Virus record (IMG/VR): IMGVR_UViG_3300020174_000060
Location: 1-25,660 of that record
Strand: one strand, 5' to 3'
DNA length: 25,660 nt
DNA from: a virus
Shown: positions 1-5,338 of the stretch, piece by piece
Layout of the letters: every line of letters begins with the position of its first letter
Position numbering within the stretch: position 1 is the stretch's first letter
Position numbers and translations under genes: made by a program
Notes under the pieces: generated by a model
Database searches by the model: none
What the model was told of the DNA's origin: nothing
The model's input: only the letters and a program-made list of their open reading frames with translations

Positions 1-401
1 GTGGATGCCTTACGTAACGCTTTCATTTCCGCACGTAGCCCATCCAAGTTAGCAGTAATCTCTGAGCGTACACTTGATAGTACCGCCTCAACTTCTCTTT
101 GATTACCTCGTGATTCAGCAGCAACTTCACGTGACAATGCCAATGCATCACTGGCTTTCTCTTGTGTGATAATCGCACGCTCCATGATCTCTATGATTCT
201 ATTCTGTTGACTACCTAACTTCAATTCAATCTCTTTGATCTTCGCTTCGTCGTATGACTCAATCACCGAAACCATATCGTTGTAAAGGGTTATCCCCATG
301 TAACTGATCCCACCGATGACGGGCAATACCCCTAAAACTATCCCCAATATCATCTGATTGGATAAAGTTAAAGAGAATGTTTTGGTCTTGGGCGTAGTCA
401 T
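1..401 (-). CDS. Partial small membrane protein with coiled coil (runs off window)
   Basis: The frame is open from an ATG at 401 to the window edge, giving 133 N-terminal residues with no stop. Residues about 17-40 are a hydrophobic membrane segment (motif GIVLGVLPVIGGISYMGI). They are followed by a charged, helix-favouring stretch rich in Glu, Lys, Arg, Ala and Ser that looks like a coiled coil. The topology is a single N-terminal anchor with a long helical domain outside. Similar small anchored coiled-coil proteins are common in marine phages. An inner-membrane spanin or a holin accessory would fit, but I see nothing diagnostic. The ATG lies 143 bases inside the end of the upstream gene in another frame. 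The Shine-Dalgarno is weak, so a later Met (first base 353) is possible. Confidence 0.6.
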   Translation of the reverse strand, partial: MTTPKTKTFSLTLSNQMILGIVLGVLPVIGGISYMGITLYNDMVSVIESYDEAKIKEIELKLGSQQNRIIEIMERAIITQEKASDALALSREVAAESRGNQREVEAVLSSVRSEITANLDGLRAEMKALRKAS

Positions 402-1218
402 CTTCTAATTGTCCTAAGTAATCTTCAATGGGTTGTGCGTATGTTTCATTGTTGGTTTGTTCTATTAACTTAATAGCAATCCCAAACCCAGGCACAACTT
501 CCTCGTTCTCTTTTGTCTTTGGTGCTTGTGTCTCTTGCTCTACTTTCTCTTCTGTCTCTGTCTCCACTGTCGGCATCTCCATCTCTTGCTGTACAGGATC
601 CTGGCTCGCAGTTACAGGTTCTGTGGCTGGAGTTTGGACAGGTGTGGAGAGTGGCACTGTCGTATTTAAAGGCGAAGCTGGATTCAACGGGCTTTCGATG
701 CTTGTTGGATCGCTGGCTTTTAGGGTACACGAACTGGAGATTGTAGTCCAAGGTAATACTGTCGGGATCGAGTAGGGTGTCGAGCATGTTGTATGTCTTT
801 GCTCTACTGATAATCCATGATACCCAGGTTCGCATTCTACTGTCCTCTCTTCCACAGCTTCGATGCAAGTTGCTGGGTCAGGTGTACAATGAGATGAGCT
901 AACAATCCAATCACTCCAAGACTGAGAATTGCAAGTATAGAAACGAGATTCATTAACGAAACCACTAGTGTTTGGCTCTGTGCAAGTAGTTGTTCTTTGC
1001 TCTGTTTGGTCAACGCATGTAGAGTATGCATTACAGATTGGATCTTCTGGCTGATAGTTGACACACCAGTAATCACGGATTGCAACTTCTTCTTCAATGT
1101 CGTAACAAGCCAATGACTCTTCATCCATGTAGCCATTCGAGTCAGGTGTATACGTACAGTACCAAGCATTTGCATCACTCCATATTAAGAGGAATAACCA
1201 GAACAAAGTTCTTGCCAT
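259..1218 (-). CDS. Exported cysteine-rich protein with two TSP1-like repeats
   Basis: A 319-aa product of unknown function. I chose the ATG at 1218 rather than the upstream one at 1251: GAGGA sits 6-7 bases before it, and it starts a clean signal peptide (residues 1-18, MARTLFWLFLLIWSDANA). The mature N-terminus has 12 cysteines between residues 21 and 164. Two tandem four-cysteine units (C68-C79-C96-C111 and C118-C129-C145-C164) share an E-x-R-T-x-x-C motif, an E/Q-x-R-x-x-T-C motif and a Trp followed by S-S-x-C. They resemble thrombospondin-type-1 repeats and the adsorption proteins of some filamentous phages. Residues about 165-240 are a Pro/Thr/Glu-rich linker. The start overlaps the upstream gene by 44 bases and the last 143 bases overlap the next gene. 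A surface, attachment or lysis-related role is inference. Confidence 0.6.
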   Translation of the reverse strand: MARTLFWLFLLIWSDANAWYCTYTPDSNGYMDEESLACYDIEEEVAIRDYWCVNYQPEDPICNAYSTCVDQTEQRTTTCTEPNTSGFVNESRFYTCNSQSWSDWIVSSSHCTPDPATCIEAVEERTVECEPGYHGLSVEQRHTTCSTPYSIPTVLPWTTISSSCTLKASDPTSIESPLNPASPLNTTVPLSTPVQTPATEPVTASQDPVQQEMEMPTVETETEEKVEQETQAPKTKENEEVVPGFGIAIKLIEQTNNETYAQPIEDYLGQLEDDYAQDQNILFNFIQSDDIGDSFRGIARHRWDQLHGDNPLQRYGFGD

Positions 1219-1747
1219 ATAGATCCTCAAATCGTTTAGGGTGTAGATCATACCATGCTGATCTTGCTGCTACCCCAGTTGACCCACCAATAGGGCAAGG
1301 GCTTCCAGATAATTCCATTGCGTTCCAGACTTTAATGTCTTCACACATCACAGAGACAGCGGCAACTTTAAGGCCTAAATCATTTAAGACTTTTGCATAC
1401 TTACGTCGCTGACATGCATCATCTTCAATCGCTGTACCACCAGCAACAGAAATGATACCACCTGAGATGGCACCGGTGACTGGCACTACACATAAGTCTT
1501 GAGAGTATGCAGAGATCGATGGGGCTATCGCGGTGGGGACTGGCATTCCGCGTTGCTCAATGATTGTTCGGGTTTCAGCTTTAGCAACAGATGACACAAA
1601 GACTAGGATGATGGAACCAAATGCAATGATGATTCCCCAGATGAGTTTGCTAAGCATCGCTTCAATGCGATCAAGACGATAGTGCAATGTTGCATATCGT
1701 TCTGCACAAAGCTTCTCGTGGGCCGCTAGCTTCTCGTCTGGTGTCAT
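1175..1747 (-). CDS. Membrane-anchored protein with XhlA/holin-like N-terminus
   Basis: A 190-aa protein with a good ribosome site (AGGAACACAAA before ATG). Residues 1-33 are an amphipathic, charged helix. Residues about 36-54 are hydrophobic (motif IWGIIIAFGSIILVFVSSV), followed by AKAE, which resembles a signal-peptidase site. The helix-plus-anchor layout recalls XhlA/haemolysin-type accessory holins. The C-terminal 130 residues are predicted outside the cytoplasm. They contain four cysteines (two near each end of a Gly/Ala/Val-rich stretch) and a conserved-looking aromatic tail (WYDLHPKRFEDLYGKNFV). I do not recognise this C-terminal domain. The 3' end overlaps the cysteine-rich gene, whose ribosome site lies inside this one, so the two are probably co-translated. 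Local GC is higher than in the genes upstream. Confidence 0.6.
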   Translation of the reverse strand: MTPDEKLAAHEKLCAERYATLHYRLDRIEAMLSKLIWGIIIAFGSIILVFVSSVAKAETRTIIEQRGMPVPTAIAPSISAYSQDLCVVPVTGAISGGIISVAGGTAIEDDACQRRKYAKVLNDLGLKVAAVSVMCEDIKVWNAMELSGSPCPIGGSTGVAARSAWYDLHPKRFEDLYGKNFVLVIPLNME

Positions 1748-1759
1748 TTTGTGTTCCTG

Positions 1760-2341
1760 TTAATTTTCTGCATAGTTTATAAATTGAGCAATGCTTACCC
1801 TTGTTCCATCTCCCTGTATTGGTGTTGTTGCATGTGATGCACACCCAGGAAAGATAATAGCTCTGTTTTCTTTAAAGTCTACTTGATGATCTATGTCTTG
1901 AAAGTACATATCACCACCACTAAACTCACCAATACCTAATAACACAATTACTGTAAACACTGAGAGATCTGTATGTTGATTGTATACCTCATTATTATTA
2001 TAGTAATTTACTAATATCGTATCAACAGTAGACTTCTTAATATGTTTATAATGCACGCTACGTGCAATTAGTTCGTCTAAATATTTATCTGTAAATATCT
2101 TTTTATTGTATTGTACAATTAATGATTCACTAGCATCATAATACAACTCATATAAAAACACACCCGTTCCAGTTTTTTGAGAGTTATTACCATTCATTGC
2201 ATCCCCAGTTTTACCAGGTGGTTTCCTGTATTTATGAATACTAACCACTTCATTCTTAACATGTTGCAACTCTTCAGGTGTGTAGAAATCATCAAGGATT
2301 ACGAGATCTAAATTAGGCTTTTCCACAAAACTTAATTTCAT
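1760..2341 (-). CDS. 2OG-Fe(II) oxygenase (prolyl-4-hydroxylase-like), third in tandem
   Basis: A 193-aa protein. The ATG at 2341 forms an ATGA overlap with the stop of the preceding gene, so I preferred it to the further upstream start at 2365. The double-stranded beta-helix signature is visible: iron ligands H123 and D125 (motif YNQHTDLSVFT), F-S-G-G-D at 140-144, distal ligand H170 (motif IIFPGCASHATTP) and R181, the expected 2-oxoglutarate salt bridge, 11 residues later. These enzymes use O2 and 2-oxoglutarate to hydroxylate a protein or small-molecule substrate, releasing CO2 and succinate. The target here is unknown. It follows two other oxygenases in the same coupled cassette. Codons are very AT-rich (a counted stretch near 2041-2100 is 28% GC). 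Confidence 0.85.
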   Translation of the reverse strand: MKLSFVEKPNLDLVILDDFYTPEELQHVKNEVVSIHKYRKPPGKTGDAMNGNNSQKTGTGVFLYELYYDASESLIVQYNKKIFTDKYLDELIARSVHYKHIKKSTVDTILVNYYNNNEVYNQHTDLSVFTVIVLLGIGEFSGGDMYFQDIDHQVDFKENRAIIFPGCASHATTPIQGDGTRVSIAQFINYAEN

Positions 2342-2922
2342 CGCCAAGGTTCTCCACCTACCCACAACACTGCTGTTTTTCTAACACCCTTAGTTACTGG
2401 GGTAACTCTATGCAACAAGTACGATGGGAAGAACCATGCTCTGCCTAACCTCATCTCTAAAGTTTCATCAGTATCAGAAACTTTAAACTGCAACTCACCA
2501 CCCTCATATTCTTTTGGCTCAGATAGCATTAATACCATAGACAGCTTGCGTGGTACTGTGTTGTCTGAGGGACAAGCATCTGTGTGCCAGTTGTAATGTC
2601 CTTGGTATGCTCCACTATATTCTGACAACTGCATGTCTTCATAAAAACCAGTGAGATTAATGTGAAAAAATTTACTATTAACCTCCGATACTACTTGAGC
2701 AATCTTCTGCCAAATGTGTTGATTTTGTTCTGAGAAATCTACCCATCCAACATTTGTTCTTCTTGTATGCATATCATTACCAGAGTTCCCAACTTCTGCT
2801 GCATGATAATTTATCCACGATGGATGATGTCTTAAAAAATGTATATCTTCTTCAGTAAGAAAGTTATCCCAATAAACTACATTCTCTTTTCCGTTAGGGT
2901 TTCTCGGATTTAACAACATCAT
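2338..2922 (-). CDS. PKHD-type 2OG-Fe(II) hydroxylase, second in tandem
   Basis: A 194-aa enzyme with the full PKHD hydroxylase pattern. It has iron ligands H113 and D115 (motif YNWHTDACPSD), the R-K-L-S-M-V-L-M-L-S-E-P strand and Y-E-G-G-E-L at 139-144. Next come R-A-W-F-F-P-S with distal ligand H171 (motif LLHRVTPVTKGVRKTA) and R181 for 2-oxoglutarate. This is the PiuC/YbiX-like class, common in marine cyanophages and pelagiphages, where the substrate is generally unknown. It starts with tandem ATGs at 2922 and 2919, five bases after the previous stop, and its own stop overlaps the next start (ATGA). The length matches a single-domain member. Catalytic residues appear intact, so it should be active. 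Confidence 0.88.
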   Translation of the reverse strand: MMLLNPRNPNGKENVVYWDNFLTEEDIHFLRHHPSWINYHAAEVGNSGNDMHTRRTNVGWVDFSEQNQHIWQKIAQVVSEVNSKFFHINLTGFYEDMQLSEYSGAYQGHYNWHTDACPSDNTVPRKLSMVLMLSEPKEYEGGELQFKVSDTDETLEMRLGRAWFFPSYLLHRVTPVTKGVRKTAVLWVGGEPWR

Positions 2923-2927
2923 ACAAG

Positions 2928-3488
2928 TTACTTAATCTCCATAAGATAAGTTCTGTCTTTCAAGTAAGAGTAAACTTCTCTATTAGTATTATCACCTATC
3001 TCATCAGTATGCTTACCATCAGCATACACATAATGTAAAAACACTTGACCAGAGTAATATCCATCTGGCCCATCACATTTATTTCTCCAGTGTTCTTGGT
3101 CCATGCCGTTATACAAAACTCCATCACCTTCGGCAAGATCAATACGTGTACCCTCTAAATAAATTGGGTATGAGTAATGATGCGATCTGCCTAGCTGTAT
3201 AGTTACACTAACTTCACATGCAGGTCTGTCAGTATGCTTCTCTAACTCATTGCCGTTTTGATATAACCTAGCGTATGCGTAAGTTGGAATTAACTTTTTA
3301 CCAACAACACTTTCGATCCTAGACCACAATCTTTCTTGTAATGTTTCAAACACAATGTCATGATGCATAAGTGTCAATGAATTTGGCACTTGATCGTCTT
3401 CTTTTTGCTCCTGCAAATCTACATTGCGTAATAATACATGTGTAAAAAACTGACAAAATTCTTTTGGTACAAGGTTTTTAATTATCAT
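2928..3488 (-). CDS. 2OG-Fe(II) oxygenase-like protein, first in tandem
   Basis: A 186-aa protein. The iron-binding H-x-D is at H85 and D87 (motif LEKHTDRPACEVSVTIQLG), followed by a strand pattern typical of the jelly-roll core. The distal histidine is probably H133 (motif MDQEHWRNKC), and the chain continues to GQVFLHYV. The usual Arg or Lys about ten residues after the distal His is not in its normal place. This variant, ending in Q-V-F-L-H-Y-V, is one I associate with marine phage and bacterial members, so it may bind the co-substrate differently. It starts in an ATGA overlap with the cupin-like gene upstream and ends five bases before the PKHD hydroxylase. The substrate is unknown. Confidence 0.75.
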   Translation of the reverse strand: MIIKNLVPKEFCQFFTHVLLRNVDLQEQKEDDQVPNSLTLMHHDIVFETLQERLWSRIESVVGKKLIPTYAYARLYQNGNELEKHTDRPACEVSVTIQLGRSHHYSYPIYLEGTRIDLAEGDGVLYNGMDQEHWRNKCDGPDGYYSGQVFLHYVYADGKHTDEIGDNTNREVYSYLKDRTYLMEIK

Positions 3489-3958
3489 TTAACAGTAAAC
3501 TTATGAACAATGCCGCCATTTAATTCTACCATAACATTCTTATCTAACGGTACATAGTTAAACTGTCTTAGCTTTACCCCATTCACTTTTACTTTGTCAC
3601 CATCAGTGACTAGTAAGAATGAGTTTGCAGCAGCATTCACTTGACCATCAGTCACATCAGCAACTGTATATTCATCAACATTGTTTTTAGGTAGAATCAA
3701 TACCCATGTGCATCCTTGTTCATTAGTAGAGTAAGTAATCTTTTTGTCATTCTTAAACTCACTCAGATCAAACCATTTTTTCAATGGTAAGTCATGGTTA
3801 ACTACTCCATTAGATACATTGACATATCCATGTGCAAGATAAAACTGCATCTGCGTATTGCCTTGTAATGTGTTTGGATGCACGATAGAATCATTTGCTG
3901 TTGCTGCTCCAAAGCATATTGCAAAATCTCTGCACTGTACAAGATTCATTACTCTCAT
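3485..3958 (-). CDS. Cupin-like beta-rich protein of unknown function
   Basis: A 157-aa product. I chose the ATG at 3958 because AAGGGGAT lies just upstream; longer readings (to 3991) overlap the previous stop without a better site. The chain is largely beta-strand with alternating hydrophobics, e.g. TWVLILPKNNVDEYTVADV and then SFLLVTDGDKVKVNGVKL and GGIVHKFTVK. The pattern of strands with N-G turns is like a small jelly-roll or cupin. No clear metal-binding His cluster is visible, so an enzymatic role is not supported. Its stop overlaps the start of the first oxygenase (ATGA), which suggests it works with that cassette, perhaps as a binding or regulatory partner, but that is inference. Confidence 0.6.
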   Translation of the reverse strand: MRVMNLVQCRDFAICFGAATANDSIVHPNTLQGNTQMQFYLAHGYVNVSNGVVNHDLPLKKWFDLSEFKNDKKITYSTNEQGCTWVLILPKNNVDEYTVADVTDGQVNAAANSFLLVTDGDKVKVNGVKLRQFNYVPLDKNVMVELNGGIVHKFTVK

Positions 3959-3968
3959 TATGATCCCC

Positions 3969-4334
3969 TTACTCTGCCATTGGAGGTACAATTACTTCGC
4001 TAGCAAATGTTACCTCTGTGTTAGTGTTTATTAAATCAACAACATTATATTCAAATGTTTGTCCGACTAAAGATTTAAGCTTGGCTTGCATTTCAGTATT
4101 AGCATGAGCTTGTTCTGCTAGCTTGGCCTGCTCTGCTAATCCTATGCCTTGCTCTGCAATTCTTTTCTTTAATAGTTCAACATCAGTAATATCAGGATAT
4201 TGTTCTATTGGTTGCATCGCATAAGCTTCATAGTCTTCTGGATTATTAGTCGTTGTTTCATCAGATGAAAAAGACACTACAATTGAATGAGAGTCTTCGT
4301 CATACGCCTTTACTTTAAATTTAATTGTCTTCAT
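3969..4334 (-). CDS. Small fibre-associated protein (putative chaperone), unknown function
   Basis: A 121-aa acidic protein. The ATG at 4334 has GAGGAC about five bases upstream and removes a 40-base overlap that the upstream start at 4388 would create. The N-terminus (MKTIKFKVKAYDED) is beta-like and followed by N-P-E-D-Y. The middle (about 50-90) is a Gln/Ala/Glu-rich helix (motif AEQGIGLAEQAKLAEQAHA), and the C-terminus returns to beta strands. Small proteins of this shape often follow the fibre or adhesin genes in marine podoviruses. A tail-fibre assembly or chaperone role is inferred from position only. It lies 14 bases after the glycine-rich adhesin candidate. Confidence 0.6.
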   Translation of the reverse strand: MKTIKFKVKAYDEDSHSIVVSFSSDETTTNNPEDYEAYAMQPIEQYPDITDVELLKKRIAEQGIGLAEQAKLAEQAHANTEMQAKLKSLVGQTFEYNVVDLINTNTEVTFASEVIVPPMAE

Positions 4335-4348
4335 AATGTCCTCATTAA

Positions 4349-5338
4349 TTAACTTGATCCACCTAATTGTGTGCCAGTTGTTTGCCATGTTGCGAAAGAT
4401 TGCCCTGTAATGTATCTACCTGTAGCACCCCCTGCTCCAGGAGGTCTTGGATTTTGTACATAACTTGGGCTATTAGCTCCAGGAGGTACTCCTGCTACTC
4501 CATTAGCACCTCTTGCTCCGCCAGTACCACCTGCACCTGTCCATCCTCTACGTGGTATATAGCTGTTATATTTTGTTGCTCCTCCTGCACCACCCTGTGT
4601 GTCATTACCAGAAGATCCTGCGTTCCCATTATACTCAGGGGCTGCTCCTGTGCCTGCTGCACCACCAGATCCTGCTTGCACACCTGCTCCACCTCCACCA
4701 CCAGAACCACCATATGTTGCAAAGGTTTGCCCTTTTTGACCTTCAGCAATAGTAAGCATAGAAGTACCAGATCCACCACCACCACCACCTGCTCCTGCAA
4801 TAGTACCATTGTTAGTGATATTCACAGGTCTATTAATATATAAAGCATGACCTCCTGCTTGACCAGCAACGCCATTGCCGAGAGGATGATTTCCTCCACC
4901 ACCACCATTACCTGCACGCCCTACAATAGTTCCTTGATTGGTAACATTAATCTGATCAGTTGGGCTAAATGCTGATGGTATAGATAAAGCGTATGTGCCT
5001 GTAGATGTAGATCCTACAGTCACGCCTGGATTAACAGTCAGGTTTACAATGGATGCTCCTGCTGCATAAGCTGGATTAGATGATACTTGTGTATATAAAT
5101 CGTAGTTATTTGTATTCGATGTAATCGCTAAGTTAAGAATGGTTACATTACCACTGCCATAGAAATCACCTAAAGAAATTTCACCACTTGTTGGAACACC
5201 AGCAGCAGCATTAGTGGAGTTGTCATCAACTAATCCACCACCACGATAATATTCTGTAATGGCATGTGGAGCAGTGCCACCAAACTCACCAACAATATCG
5301 TTTTCTAATCCGAGATCACCTGATGTTTTGACTGTCAT
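4349..5338 (-). CDS. Glycine-rich tail adhesin / receptor-binding protein candidate
   Basis: A 329-aa protein starting in a TAATG overlap with the fibre stop. Residues 1-62 are a small domain with TEYYRGGGLV and a terminal ISLGDFYGSG motif. This is an N-terminal module I recognise from many marine phage virion proteins. Residues 65-140 are beta-rich. From about residue 143 to the end, the chain is Gly/Ala/Asn/Thr-rich with runs such as GNGGGGGN (143-150), AGAGGGGGGSG (181-191) and GGSGGGGGAG (210-219). Such runs are the hallmark of the polyglycine-II sandwich in T-even gp38 adhesins, which bind host surface receptors at the fibre tip. Position directly after the fibre supports a distal host-recognition role. 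There is no obvious enzymatic motif. The function call is by analogy. Confidence 0.75.
   Translation of the reverse strand: MTVKTSGDLGLENDIVGEFGGTAPHAITEYYRGGGLVDDNSTNAAAGVPTSGEISLGDFYGSGNVTILNLAITSNTNNYDLYTQVSSNPAYAAGASIVNLTVNPGVTVGSTSTGTYALSIPSAFSPTDQINVTNQGTIVGRAGNGGGGGNHPLGNGVAGQAGGHALYINRPVNITNNGTIAGAGGGGGGSGTSMLTIAEGQKGQTFATYGGSGGGGGAGVQAGSGGAAGTGAAPEYNGNAGSSGNDTQGGAGGATKYNSYIPRRGWTGAGGTGGARGANGVAGVPPGANSPSYVQNPRPPGAGGATGRYITGQSFATWQTTGTQLGGSS

Noticed and set aside
428-868. Alternative frames over the cysteine-rich gene, both strands
   Set aside because: They overlap a frame with a signal peptide and paired cysteine repeats, and show no coherent features of their own.
837-1178. 113-aa minus-strand frame inside the cysteine-rich gene
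   Set aside because: It competes with the better-supported frame that has a ribosome site and export signal; the hydrophobic stretches are likely coincidental.
4367-4843. Plus-strand Cys/Ser/Thr-rich frame and a minus-strand Val/Gln-rich frame in the adhesin region
   Set aside because: Glycine codons (GGN) read in other frames give these compositions; no independent start signals.
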